A DNA stretch of 34,990 nucleotides from Phoronis australis. Taxonomy: Eukaryota > Phoronida > Phoronidae. The stretch covers positions 7,764 to 42,753 of the forward strand of contig NMRA01001178.1 in assembly GCA_002633005.1 (NCBI GenBank), written 5' to 3'. Positions 22,576 to 33,800 of the stretch are shown here, one piece after another; positions within the stretch are counted from its first letter, which is position 1, and every line of letters starts with the position of its first letter. The notes beneath the pieces were generated by a model. That model was not told the DNA's origin and made no database searches. It was given only the letters and a program-made list of their open reading frames with translations. A program made the position numbers and the translations under genes.

Positions 22576-24649
22576 ACTCTACGCGTGCAAGCACAGGTAC
22601 TGTTTTTCCTGGGTTTTGTTCAATTTTATTCTTATTCTTATACTTCTTCTTATTCTTCTTCCGAACATTTTTGAGGCTTAATAACTCCAAAATGGGAGCA
22701 GGTATGTTCTTTAAATTATGCATGTGATTTTTGGAAGTACATAAATTTTAATTCCTTATATAATCATATTCCATATTGCACCGGAAGAGGTCATTTGGTG
22801 CAAAGGTCATGTAATTTTCAAAATAGTACTCCTTCATTTTTAAAGCTATTCTTTTCAAATTCGGTACACAGGTAAAAGTCATTAAGGCAATTTAAAAATT
22901 ACTTTTCTAAGTATTCGGTCATCCAATCAGGTTAAACAGGTCAAAGGTCATTAGGTGCAAACTAAGATTTTGAGCTAGACACTTCAAATTTACAGGTCTG
23001 ATTGGCACAGGTAATTCAATTCGAAATCCAAAGTTTCAGGTCATTTAGTGCAAACATGGGGTCATAAAGTTCATTTTTCTTCTGAAAATTTGACCTTTTT
23101 ATTCACCAAGTATTCTGATGTGTCCACTGTTAGACAACTGTGATTCTCAGCATGAAACACGTTTTTCATGGGCTTTGCAACAATTCTCTTCAAGAACCTT
23201 ATAATGCACTGGATAGGGTCAATTAGTGCAAAGGTCATCTAACATTCAAAATGTTATATCTCGCGTTTTTCAAGGAATTTCAGCGCACTGGGGTAAGTCA
23301 ACATGCCAATTGAACATCCTACTTTACTACGCAATAGGCCTAACCAATCAGAAGAATAGGTCAAAGGAAATTGAGTGCAAACTTAAATTTTGAGCTAGAC
23401 ACTTCAGATTCACAAGTCAGATTGGTATGTCTAATTCAATTTGAAATACGAAGTTTCAGGTCATTTAGTGCAACGATGGGATCATAAGGTGCATTTGTCT
23501 TCTGAAAATTTGTCCTTTTCATTCACCAAGTAGTCTGATGTGTCAACCGTCAGACTACTGTGATTCTCAGCATTAAGTATACTTTTCACGGACTTTGCAA
23601 TTGTTCTACTAAAAGGGCTTGTAATGCACTGGATAGGGTCAATTAGTGCAAGGGTCATCTACTTTTGAAAATTTTATTTCTTCTACATTTTTCATTTTTC
23701 TCTTCAATTCCAGCACATTGGTGTAAACCTACATGCCAATGAAATACCCTACTTTACTAAGCAATAGGGACATCTAATCAGAGAAAATAGGTCAAAGGTC
23801 ATTGAGTGCAAACTAAAATATTGCGTTAGACACTTCAAATTCACAAGTCTGATTGATACGTCTAGTTCAATTTGAAATACGAAGTTTCAGATCATTTAGT
23901 GCAACCATGGGGTCATTAGGTGCATTTTTCTTCTGAAAGTTTGACCTGTTCATTCACAAAGTATTCTGATGTGTCAACCGTTAGACAACTGTGATTCTCA
24001 GCATTAAACAAAATTTTCACGGGCTTTGCAATGATTCTGCTAAAGACGCTTATAATGCACCGGATAGGGTCAATTAGTGCAAAGGTCATCTAACGTTCTA
24101 AATGTTATATCCCTACATTTTTCAAGGAATTATTTTCAAGTTCAGCACACTGGTTTAAGTCACGATGCAAATCGAACGTCCTACTTTACTATGCAATAGG
24201 TCTAACCAATCAGAAAAATAGGTCGAATGTCATTGAGTGCAAACTAAAATTTTGAGCTAGAGCCTTCAAAATTACATATCTGTTTAGTAAATGTGATTGA
24301 GTTTGAATTTTAAATTATGAGGTGATTTGGTACATCCATGGGGTCATTAAGTGCATTTTTCTTCTGAAAGTTTGACCAATTTATTCATCTTGTATTCTAA
24401 AGTGCTTAAAGAAAAACATCTGTGATTTTTAGCATTAACCACACTTTTAATCGAGTTTACAATTATTCTCACATCGGGGTCAATTAGTGGAAAGGTCATC
24501 AAAATATCAACATGTAATTTCTCAAACAATTTTGAAGAATTAATTTTCATATTGGTAAAGGGGTTGCTGTCAGTAACGTCTCATAACAATTACAGTAATA
24601 CGCACGCGCAGAGTCCATTATTGTCACGCCGTGACAATAATATTTCTAG
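22576..24649 (+). mobile_element. Helitron/Helentron-like element with ~430-bp internal repeats (array B)
   Basis: The left end carries ACTCTACGCGTGC (22576-22588), which pairs with GCACGCGCAGAGT at 24602-24614 with one mismatch, an asymmetrically placed inverted repeat. The right end then has a 12-bp-arm hairpin (24617-24641, arms ATTATTGTCACG/CGTGACAATAAT, 1-nt loop), four bases, and CTAG followed by T at 24646-24650. That order (subterminal repeat, hairpin, CTAG/T) is a Helitron-type 3' end. The interior has four or more ~430-bp units, with AGGTCAAAGGTCA-type boxes at 22938, 23358, 23789 and 24220. The units are homologous to array A read on the opposite strand. No replication or helicase ORF. 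Confidence 0.7.
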
Positions 24650-24660
24650 TTTAAAATAGT

Positions 24661-24851
24661 GTTGTACCAGACCTACGCATGCCGCTCAGGAAGGACCGTG
24701 GCGCTTATCACCTTGGGCCATCTTTATGCTTTATTAGTTAAAACAGAGCTGAGGATCTGGGGACTTGACTCAAGCGACCAGCAGTGTGCCCGAGTGTCTC
24801 GAAAATACAACCTTGAGTAGAGGAGGGACACTAAGCCACACTGCCTCCTCA
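24661..24851 (-). repeat. tRNA-derived SINE (copy 2)
   Basis: Same family and orientation as 4183-4391: TTGTACCAGA at the left, CATCTTTATGCTTTATTAGTT, AGAGCTGAGGATCT, and CTGCCTCCTC at the right. The B-box has decayed. It lies 12 bp outside the CTAG end of array B. Confidence 0.65.
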
Positions 24852-25148
24852 TAGTGAATGGGGGTATGAGTACAGATTACGCGTAATCCGTGCAGGTTAC
24901 ATATACGTAGACAATGATGGGCAGTATCATTAATCCAGGGAAAACACATAAACTATGACTTCTGGATCTTATTATAAAATAATGTAAATTTCCCGACTTT
25001 GCGGAGCCGCCTGGCTTCTTCTACTGGGGATTGATGACTCACAGGTTTTAGATAAATATTCACCTCCATGCGTCGGGTTTCACAGAGAACAGCTTCAAGG
25101 CAATGGACCACGTTTCACTGACTGCGATAAATTCAACTGGACACCTCC

Positions 25149-26594
25149 ATGTCTACTCAGAGAGGGGTTACTGGCGTCTCTGACAGCTCGTTCAAACCAA
25201 GTCTCTGTCCACTACCCTCACTTCTTGTGACCTCTCATGTTGGCGGCACTTGTTCAGGTCAAATCTCTAAAATGTTCCATTATGTCCGAAATACTACCAT
25301 TCTACTTCTTCATTTGAGTCTTGGCGTCAACTGGCATCTTAGACGTTCCATATATCAAGAACTCGGACACGTTAGTGTTGTCACAAGTAGTTCTGACGGT
25401 GTGGAGGCCTTCTTCCACCACTTTCAACATTTACCTATAAAACGTCTACTTCAGCATGTGTAATTACACAGTGGCTCTTCTTGACCCGCGCGATGATGAA
25501 TAGAAGGGAATAGCTTCATACACATAGAAGGTTGTTTAACATAACGTTATTTAGAATAGTTTAGCGGCAGAAGGGATGTTTGGGAACAGAGGTTAGCATG
25601 ACTTCCTCAACTTTTTCTCATGTTATCGTCTCCTGGTTCTTTGTGTAGGGATCTTTGTGGTCATATTTTTCAAAAGCGAATAATTGTTTCACAAGCGGGA
25701 GGATAGGGGGCTAGTAGAGTGACGAGGCTTTACCTCTCGTAGTTCCGGGAACACTCCAAACGACCTGCTACAAAAGCTGGACAACAGCAACCAACACCAC
25801 CTCCGAAGCAGAATGATTTGGGACATAACGCGAAGAGATTTGACCAAAATGGCATTGTCACCCTTCCTCAGACTGCCGTATTTCCCGATCTGGGCTGTAG
25901 GGAGTGGACTCAATAAGTTCATATTGAAATATATCAGCTATGTTAATGTAACATAGCTGTCTTACGACTAACAGGCAACTGAACAGCGTCTCAACGCCGT
26001 GACCTTCCCTCAACAGTGCAGGCTTCTTCAGCAACTCCAGCATTTTGACTTTTTGTTAATTGCTTTGTAACATTCACTGCTTACCAAAACTAAAAAGCTG
26101 ACTGCTCTGCTCAGGGCGTTCTGGAATCTACTACACACAGCAAACTTCAATATAAACGTCGAAAGAACTCTATCAAGCTGCTAAACTTGGTATAAACTTC
26201 TTTTCAGAAAGGTTTAGCACCTGGGTTGAACACGTATCGCACGTTTGTCGAACTTTTGCCGTAGTTAAGGTTGACGTTATTTCGCTTAGCCGTTTATTGT
26301 TTATTTATGAATGGAGTTACGTGGAAATTGTGAAAACTAAGACAACGTACATGGAGACGCTACCATAGTCTAGTCGAAAAGAATTTTCACGTTGTTTGGT
26401 TTATTTTGAAAACTACTACACCAGTGCAGGTACCGTACACAATTATGGTGACCTGCTACGAAGAAATATGTCATTATCTCCTTGAAACAGGGTTCTTGAA
26501 GGACCATCTTTAGGTAAACCATAAGACTTGGTCCTATTTGAGTAGACATTGAATAACAACATGGCTGTGATGAGATTGTGCTCCTACAGAGCAT
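25149..26594 (-). pseudogene. Decayed repeat-borne gene of unknown function
   Basis: Several minus-strand frames lie in consistent order and resemble parts of one protein that I recall as recurring in many copies in invertebrate genomes: around 26370-26520 MVYLKMVLQ...TYFFVAGHHNCVRYLHW; at 25859-26043 LLREGHGVETLF and LCYINIADIFQYEL; a frame shift near 25860 continuing GDNAILVKSL at 25689-25922; and around 25330-25440 EGLHTVRTTCDNTNVSEFLI. Stops and shifts interrupt it. I do not know a formal family name or activity; multicopy occurrence suggests that it is carried by a transposon. It lies in the large intron of the VWA gene, same strand. Confidence 0.45.
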
Positions 26595-26923
26595 CGGTTC
26601 TAGCCTTTCCGTTGACTATACTGGAGTGTAACAGGTTAGTACTTAGATGGCCCATGCCAACAATCCGAAAAAAACAGCTACTTCGAAGGTCCACTACTAC
26701 TAAAAACACGGTTAATACGATTTTTACTCAATCTTCCTAAATTTTCTCAAAATTTCACGAATGGGTCATTAATTTGTTGCTAACTATCAAAATACCCACA
26801 CAGAAATAAAGTTGGACAATGAAGTCAAATGACTTATTTCTGTCATTATTACTGTCTGCAGTTAACAACTCTTGTATCCTATCTTCTTTGAAGTTCGCTT
26901 GATGAACAGAAAATGCATCATAT

Positions 26924-27166
26924 TACATGCGCGCACCCGGGGTGGGGCTCGAATGAGCCCCCCATTTGGCGAAGTGGGCAAAAAGGTCCGCCTCCAAACA
27001 ACAAAAAGTCTGAGAAAACGAGACTAAAGTCACTAAAAAGGCGCGAACGCACAATTCATAGCCCTGAACGTGGTATCCCGTTTTTAGTCCCATGTTTTAG
27101 TTTTTAAAAGGTTCACATTCCCAAAAATTCGAGCCCCCCATATTTTATACTGGGTGCGCGCATGTA
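26924..27166. mobile_element. 243-bp MITE with perfect 15-bp terminal inverted repeats
   Basis: TACATGCGCGCACCC at 26924-26938 is exactly repeated in reverse complement at 27152-27166. Further in, GAGCCCCCCAT occurs on both sides. The outer TA on each side could be a TA target duplication, giving a CATGCGCGCACCC end as in Tc1/mariner-like MITEs. No ORF of transposase type. Confidence 0.8.
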
Positions 27167-27169
27167 TTA

Positions 27170-28760
27170 GTGTTATAAAATGAAAAAAGTGCGTTCATAT
27201 TTGGAGGAGGCGTAGGTTTTTTCGGAGAAGTGTTTTCTTTTCGGAGTAGAGGTTTTTCGGAGTAGTGTTTTTGGAGTAATGGGCAGTAACCGTACTAAAC
27301 GCACCAGCATTGAACTGCTGAGCGTATAAGCATTTCCATGTCATATGCTTTCTCTATTGTGCCAATACAACCCTCATGAAACTTGTGAGCAAAATGTTTG
27401 GCCCACCACAGTACATGTATGTAATAGTAAGCATTTTGAAAATACATCTTTAAGAGGTTAACGAAGAAAACGAAAAATAATGAGATAAAAACTAAATGTC
27501 AGAAGGCTTCTAGGCAGTTTTGACCTTTGACCTCTGGTTTTACCTTGAAAATGACCCCATATTAATAAAATAACACCAGAAATGGACTTCTTATCACAGA
27601 AAATGTGACCAGCATGCCACCTGATCAGATGTCATCCGAGCTCTAGGTTCTTTATGACTGAACTCAATTTTGATATATCATACAGGTTATTCAAAATGGG
27701 ATTTATATGCAATTAATGAGTAGTAATTGAATAGATATTTGTCTCTGAAACAATACAGAAAACGAGTGACACATTTAGAAAGCGAGGTCGTGACTAAGTG
27801 GGGTAAAAATCTGACCCGGCAAATTTTAATAGAGTGAGCGTTCGAGGCTAGCTTGATCCGAAACATTAAGGATAGCCTGATTGTTCTTATCAGGAACACA
27901 GGTTTTTAACTATGTAAAGATCCATCGAGTGACTTTGTAGATACAGAGGCAGAAGCAAAAATACAGGCACGCCAACCTCGTGTAAGGCAAGACTTCGCGA
28001 TATCGGCATGTATAACAAGACGACAGTCACCCAAGCTTCCTTTGTGAGGTCCTTGGGTCCAAATCCCGGTTCAGGCCTTCGTAGCTCGATCCGCGAAAAT
28101 AATTCTGACTTCAATCATTTCTATCCGGACCCGGAAGATCCGTCTGAGAGGAAAAATGGATTTTGGTAAACAAGACAATGATTATGTCGATATCGGCCAC
28201 TCGAACTTTAGTCTTTACCATTAAGGTGCCAAAAATAAAGTTTGCTCGTTGTCCCACTCCAATCTTAGGGGCATACTTTCTTTTGACTCAGGTATGGACA
28301 TTGTTCTTAAAATGCTTTAATATTCGCCTAAGTGATTGATGATTGCGATTTTTTGTCAAATACCGCGTTCCCTTTCGATTGCTCATCTTTGAAATTTATA
28401 ACGTCTAGAGAAGAAATGGACACATGAGTACTGCGATCCATGGATCTTAAACATACATTGAAACAATGAAGACTGTCAAGTCCAGCCCAAAACCTGTAAG
28501 CTGCCTTGCAGCGACTTTTGAGTAGTGGAAGTGACTACAGAACCAGTTCGACTCCCAGTCAGTGTGAAGGAAAGCTCAATAGCCAAATTTTTATAACAAC
28601 TATTATTAAAATTTCTTGGTCTATTTACACCAACCTCTTGTCTATTTACATTATCACGACGTTTCTGTCGGTATATTCATCGGTCATCGTTGGGTGTTCC
28701 TGCGTTCTTAAAAGAACGAGCACGGATATGTGGTACATTCATCATGGTGTGATTTTTTTG
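27170..28760. other. No gene; relic repeat pieces
   Basis: 27514-27560 contains TGACCTTTGACCT plus GAAAATGACCCCAT, resembling a degraded unit of the 430-bp arrays. About 28050-28080 contains GGTCCAAATCCC flanked by TTGGG/CCCGG-like pairing, a possible decayed tRNA-SINE B-box on the plus strand. Frames in the region have no domain. Confidence 0.35.
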
Positions 28761-28768
28761 AATATATA

Positions 28769-28845
28769 TTGTCCGAGGAAGGATTTGAACCTACGACTTC
28801 TGAAATTTTGAGTCCAGCATCTGAACTACTACACCAAGGAGTCGT
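28769..28845 (-). repeat. tRNA-like sequence (SINE head or tRNA pseudogene)
   Basis: On the minus strand it reads CCTTGGTGTAGTAGTTCAGA (A-box-like D-arm), GCTGGACTCAAAATTTCAG (anticodon-arm-like, CAA at the anticodon position, loop one base too long), and GTAGGTTCAAATCC (good B-box), ending CCTCGGACA. The acceptor ends do not pair, the anticodon loop has eight bases and the T-stem has one mismatch, so I do not call a working tRNA-Leu. Confidence 0.6.
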
Positions 28846-28849
28846 CTAT

Positions 28850-29230
28850 TTACTTAAAGGGAATTAAGTTACACTTAAACCTTCCTAAGTAGAATCAGCA
28901 GGGTGTCACTTGGCTGTTTGCTTGGTTGATTGAAGACATTGCCTTGTACTTTCATGTACATGGCTTCCTTGATCTTTCCGTTGGTCCAACCTGTTTCACT
29001 GTCTAGTATTTGGATGTCATTCCTCTGAATATTGTGTTGTTTTTTTCTACATGTGTTCTGCTACTCCTGATGAGAAATTACCCTCTTTACAACACCTCAT
29101 ATGTTCAGCAATTCTTATCTCCAGTGGTAACTAGACCAAGAGATTTTAATAATAGTTGCAACACGCCACCACTTCAGAGCGGTTTTAGAAAATCAAATTT
29201 TGATAGGTTTAAATTATTTGAACTATTTAG
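28850..29230. other. No gene recognised
   Basis: AT-rich sequence between the tRNA-like element and the P2X7-like ORF. A short plus-strand frame over 29010-29306 has no domain. Confidence 0.35.
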
Positions 29231-29236
29231 AAGATG

Positions 29237-29566
29237 TCAGGTGTGTGGCAAAAGAAAGGAAGAGCGGAGAATAAGTGGTTTGGGTGCTAAGATCACCATC
29301 CAGTGAAACCAGCACAGACATTCCATTGATGTCGACATAACTGTGCACACCGTGCATTTGAACCAAGACGTACCACCTCGTCTGTTCTCAGTCTCTGCCT
29401 CATCCTTCTCTACAGCTGCCTGTGCGTACTCTGCCTCAGTATACTCTGACTCAAAGATTATCCACCCAATGACTGTTCGTAAAAAATCCTCTTCCCCACT
29501 GCTATGAACAATGTTTCCATCACTCACGTCAACATGTCTTTGAGATGGATACCCAACTCCAGCCAT
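29237..29566 (-). pseudogene. P2X7-like zinc-binding-domain ORF, decayed
   Basis: The 109-codon frame has an acidic segment (EYTEAEYAQAAVEKDEAETE) followed by GGTSWFKCTVCTVMSTSMEC and LCW. The pattern W..C..C..M.T..E..C matches the Cys-rich intracellular 'ballast' region of P2X7 receptors, which in invertebrates also occurs in stand-alone and transposon-associated proteins as WCxCGxCxxMxTxxExxCCxE. Here the Cys after W is Phe and the CC pair is CW, and the sequence loses similarity right after, so zinc binding is probably lost. The ATG lies about 195 bp inside a terminus shared with 621-754, so I infer an element gene, not an ATP receptor. Confidence 0.6.
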
Positions 29567-29760
29567 TTTCAGGCTACTAAAAACTAAACCATATCCCTAA
29601 ATTCAACGTGAGCTCTCCAACAGTCTAGCTTGTGGTAGAATGCTTGTCAATGAGAAGTGGTGACGACAATTTTTGGAAATCAGCGGGAAAGCAACAGTGG
29701 AACAGGTCCTCACAGTAAACTCGAACGCAGAAATAAAATCGCTGGAAATTCTTAACTCTT

Positions 29761-29896
29761 TAAAAGTCACTTCTGGAGTAGGGCACGACTAATTAATAAA
29801 ATTACGGTAAGCCGTAATGAACTGAAACATCTCTGTCTGGGATAATCAACGAACCGTATTTTTACTAAAAATGACATAAACAGGTTGCCTTCTCCT
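29761..29896 (-). mobile_element. Terminal repeat of a TTAA-flanked DNA transposon (copy 2, P2X7-like end)
   Basis: Homologous to 621-754 in the same orientation; the end is followed by TTAA at 29897-29900. Read inward, AGGAGAAGGCAAC. The element would extend leftward; I found no matching inverted terminus in the 29 kb to its left that would close it. Confidence 0.6.
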
Positions 29897-29904
29897 TTAA
29901 GAGA

Positions 29905-30915
29905 AGTGCTCTCTGGGTAAGTACTCGGAATATACATTTGGATTTTTGTATTTAGGTTTGTGTATGCAATACCTACAATGTACAATACGTGATATTGATT
30001 GATTGCTTGAAAAATTGCGAAAATTTTCATTGTGCTTAGCTGGTACATGAACTCTTAATTTCGCACCGGGATTAAGTTTTACAGCAACACTGATACGATC
30101 AAAACATTTTTTGATTCATTTTCACAATTTACGGTTTGACCAGCATACGGCTGCCATTAGTTTTTGAAACCGTAACATTCTCCTAAGTGTCAAATCATAC
30201 GGAAAATCAAACATTTCCATTGAAAATCCTCCGGAACAGTGAATACAAAAATAAAAAAAAAAATTACCAAACTTTATGTACTTGAGCCAACACCGAAATC
30301 AACTTGCCTTTACTCATCAACTGTACTATTTTGATTGTTTTTCTTCGTCCTGTTTTTACACCAAACTTACGCCAGATCATACCGCTTTTTTATGTTAACA
30401 AGACAGCAATCAAGTTCCGATTAAGTGCCAAAATACATTGTCCAAAAAGCCCAGTGGGAACAAAAAAGACTTGAAGAAATTGTTGTTTCCAAAATGCACC
30501 AAGGGCGTTGTACAGGAAACTTCTGTTACCTAAAGTATAGTGTATAAACCAGATAGTAAAGCGTTACATTGATAAAGCACACAAGCACATTACCTTTTGA
30601 AGTTGAATTTTTATGCTTGTCACAGCCGTACTTTTTCCCGGTAATTTCAGTGCCTGAAATTAAATTGATCGTGTACTACATACGGTGTAAACAAACCTAG
30701 TGAACTGTATCGGAAAGGCTGTGCACATAGGTATATTTCCACAAAACTATAACAAGACATCATTAAAAATATACATATTTTGGAATCAGAAGACGATATT
30801 TTAGTTTTGGAGTTGATATCTATACATAATATAACTAAATTTCTTTTGACATAAATAAACACGTGAAATCTTAATAACTCCGCGATAGCTTGTTTGTGAG
30901 CTTTTTATAACAAGA
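29905..30915. other. No gene recognised (about 1 kb)
   Basis: AT-rich sequence. Minus-strand frames at 29767-30048 and 30647-30862 show no domain. Confidence 0.35.
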
Positions 30916-30916
30916 G

Positions 30917-32272
30917 CAACGCAGAGCGTTGAAATGCGCCCACAATTGCACCGTATACGGTATCCTTCTAGGGTTGTTTATTGGTACCATAAAGTGGCCA
31001 GTAGAGGGCATATATGGAGTATGTTGTACTTTGCAAAATGGAAAGGCATGGTCATTGTCTCCTCAATAGGCTAGGGGCAAAATGTGAGTGATCTTCATAA
31101 TACAAGCACATCCTATACATCAGTTGCTTAAAGCACCACAGAAACATAGAATTAAAAACAAATTTACCAACATACGAGATTAGTACAGCATTAGAATGCC
31201 AGAAACAAATTTCTACTTGGAACTTTTCCTTCATAGTCACGAAGTAACACAAAGTATACACCAGTAATGCAGTAGTAGACAGACACATGTGGAAAGCAAT
31301 GAGTTAAAATTAGCATAGACTATACCTACTACCTTAAGTACTTACTAAGTACTAGAAAAGGACAGGTAGACATGAAAAAAACAAAATGACAACAGACATT
31401 TGATGCAAACTCGTATTGCTGAACCCTTGATTAACGGCATAAGCTGAAAGGGAACTTCACTGCTTAGCTGTGAGAACGAATTAGCTTGAATACAAGTACA
31501 CCTTCCAAGCTATCTGGTAATTCCACGATTCAAAATCACAATAACATGACACAAAACACTTGAAAAATAATAGAAATAGACATGTCTGAGCATACATACC
31601 TCACAATTTTTCAATAAAAATCATTTATCGCCAGCACTGTACAAGTACATCAACAGACACCAAGAGTCGTCATCGTCTGTTGTTAACATCATATAAATAC
31701 ACTTATCGAATTCCGTAAAGATCCTGCGAACGGTTGAGGAGATACAGCTATAGGCGCAAAAAAAACTGCCGCTAGGAGGCGCCAAAGTAGTCCAAATCGT
31801 CTGAAAATCATTGTCAGCTGTCCTCTTTATAGTAAGCACATACATGCCAATTTTCACAATCATCCTTTGAGCGGTTTGGTTGATAGAGGGGTGGACGCAA
31901 AGATAAAGACTCTAAAACAGTAAAAATGGCCACTAGGTGGCGCAAACTACGTTGAATCCATCCGAAAACGGGTGGATAGCGTCATCTCACTAATAGGTGC
32001 CTACATACCAAATTTCATGAAAATCCGTTCAGGACTTTTGAAGATACAAAGGTAAGCGTAAAAAGGTAAAATTGCCACTAGGGGCCACACCAGTAGTCGG
32101 ATTCGTCCGAAAGTTGGCATGTGCCGTCCCATTCATGAATGGAACATATGTGCTAAATTTCATGAAGGTATGTCAAAGGGTTTTGGAGATAAAGCAGCGG
32201 ACGCCGGACGCCGGACGGACGCCGCCCGGACGGACGGACGGACGGAGATGACATATAAATATGTGGGCGCAT
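30917..32272 (-). mobile_element. HINE/pearl-like Helentron-derived element
   Basis: ATGCGCCCACA (30934-30944) and TGTGGGCGCAT (32262-32272) form a perfect 11-bp inverted pair. Just outside the left one is the hairpin CAACGCAGAGCGTTG (30919-30933 area), the expected 3' hairpin. Inside the right end is a (GGAC)n microsatellite (32199-32246), followed leftward by three core repeats 145-161 bp apart, each with a CCACTAGG(T/G)GGC-like word (31769, 31930, 32075) and a TTTGGAGATA/TTTGAAGATAC-like block. Subterminal inverted repeats, ACGG microsatellite, ~150-bp core repeats and a 3' hairpin are the described structure of Helentron-associated elements such as the bivalve pearl family. 31040-31640 does not match the core repeat and may be an insertion. 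Confidence 0.7.
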
Positions 32273-32279
32273 AAAAATC

Positions 32280-32630
32280 ATAAAAATCTCAATTTTAGAT
32301 AATAACTCATGCAAAAAGAAGAAATTTTAACAGCTGTTCTAAACAGCTAAGAGTGGTTAAATGCCAGATCATGAGAATCGTTTTTGTGGATTTTTCCCAC
32401 AATTTATTTGACTCAACAAATCTCTTAAAGTTGAATCCGAGCTTAAGTTTGCTAAATGTTGACATCATCCAGACTTACTCGTTATCTAACTAAAGGTATT
32501 GGTAATGTGAATTGCTGATTGGGTTTTAACGCATTTTTGGTGTAACGCATTTTTAAAGCACACATAACAAGCATCGGAACAATATTTTCCGAAATTTCGA
32601 TGTTTGTCAGGAAATTCATTACGTTGTGAC
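32280..32630 (-). other. Start of the intron downstream of the coiled-coil exon
   Basis: No coding signal. It begins at the donor GTATGTG (32639-32633) on the minus strand and runs into the HINE-like element. Confidence 0.5.
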
Positions 32631-32639
32631 GTCACATAC

Positions 32640-33401
32640 CAACAATAATGATGTCTTGGGGGAGACATTCTTTCTGAAGTTGCTCAGTCAATTTCTTTTG
32701 CAAGTCAACCGCGCTCTTTAATTTTCCCTTCAATTCAGCGTTTTCTTTTTCTAAAGCCGACATGTTGCTTTGTGATAAGTCTTTCAATCTTGATAGCTCT
32801 GCTTTGAGTCGATCATTTTCTTCATTTTTGGCTTCAGCGTAAGTAACTTCTCTGGGTTCCTTTTTAAAGTACGACAACTCTGTCTTGAGTCGAGCTATTT
32901 CTTCATCTTTGTCGTCTGTTCCATTTGCTCCTTCCTGTCTTATTCTCTTTAAATCGGCTTCTAGTTTTTGTTTTTCTTTCTTAAGCTTATCCAGTTGTCC
33001 CAGCAAAGATTCTTTTGTGCGATCACTGTTTTCCTTCAGCTGCTGAAATTCCAGTTCTTTAGCATCAAGTTGATGACGCACTTCTTCTTTACACCGTAGC
33101 GCTTTTTGGAAGGCCTTTTCAGATGTTTCTTTTTCAGCAATGTGTTCTTTAACTATAAGCTTATGTTGCTGCACGTCTGACTCCAGTCTTTTAACATCAT
33201 CTTCAAGTTTTGCAGTTTTTTCCTTCAACGCACGATTGTCTCTTTCCAAGAATTCTTTTTCAGAACTTTCGTTTAGTAGTCTGTCTAGTTCTTTGTCTTT
33301 TTCACTTAATTCAGTAACCATCAGTTGCATCTTTCTTTTAAGACTGTCGGCATTGTGCGAGTCTAGCGTTGATTCGGCGTCTTTAACTTCAATACCTTGT
33401 C
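32640..33401 (-). CDS. VWA-domain gene, long coiled-coil exon
   Basis: A 762-bp exon, open throughout. On the minus strand the acceptor TTTCTAG ends at 33402 and the donor G/GTATGT follows 32640, giving phase 1-1. The 253 complete codons start QGIEVKDAESTLDS and are then almost entirely Lys/Glu/Leu/Gln-rich with heptad spacing (for example LSEKDKELDRLLNESSEKEF, AKLEDDVKRLESDVQ, LGQLDKLKKEKQKLEADLKR, SALEKENAELKGKL). It ends LPQDIIIV plus a split Gly codon. This is a long parallel-type coiled coil suited to dimerisation. No signal peptide or membrane segment is seen. An alternative acceptor (CTGCAG, exon start 33414) is also open but changes the entry phase to 0. I infer that it belongs to the VWA gene from strand, phase and order; a 19-kb intron would separate it from the linker exon, so this link is not proven. 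Confidence 0.8.
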
Positions 33402-33409
33402 CTAGAAAT

Positions 33410-33800
33410 AAACTCTGCAGTCGTAAAAACAGCCATGTTCATCAAATGTTTTGATCGTAACGTTTCACACCACTTTGAATGATTACTGTTTTTTGTACTG
33501 GTAAAATCAAAATTAAAGCTGCAACACTCATTCCAATTCATTAGAACCCAGCGGAACTTAATTAGCTTCAAAATGTATCCAGGATAACCAGGAAATCGTG
33601 ATTGAACCAAACACAATACCGAAAACAGCTGACTTAACTTTTAGCATAGTCCCTACTATGGTTAAAATTTGTAGACCACAAACACTAAAACTTATTCGTG
33701 TATCCATGTACGACGCCTTAAAGAGTTTTCACCATGACCCTGTGTCTCAAAAGAAATTTCATTAATACATCTTAAGAGATTGAAAAGCCTTTAGTACACT
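33410..33800. other. Intron upstream of the coiled-coil exon
   Basis: No exon recognised. AT-rich, with minor frames on both strands only. Confidence 0.4.

Noticed and set aside
28850-28875. TTAAAGGGAATTAAG as the missing left end of the P2X7-like transposon
   Set aside because: Only the first bases resemble AGGAGAAGGCAAC; no similarity further in.
33140-33454. Ser-rich 104-codon plus-strand frame
   Set aside because: Antisense shadow of the coiled-coil exon.
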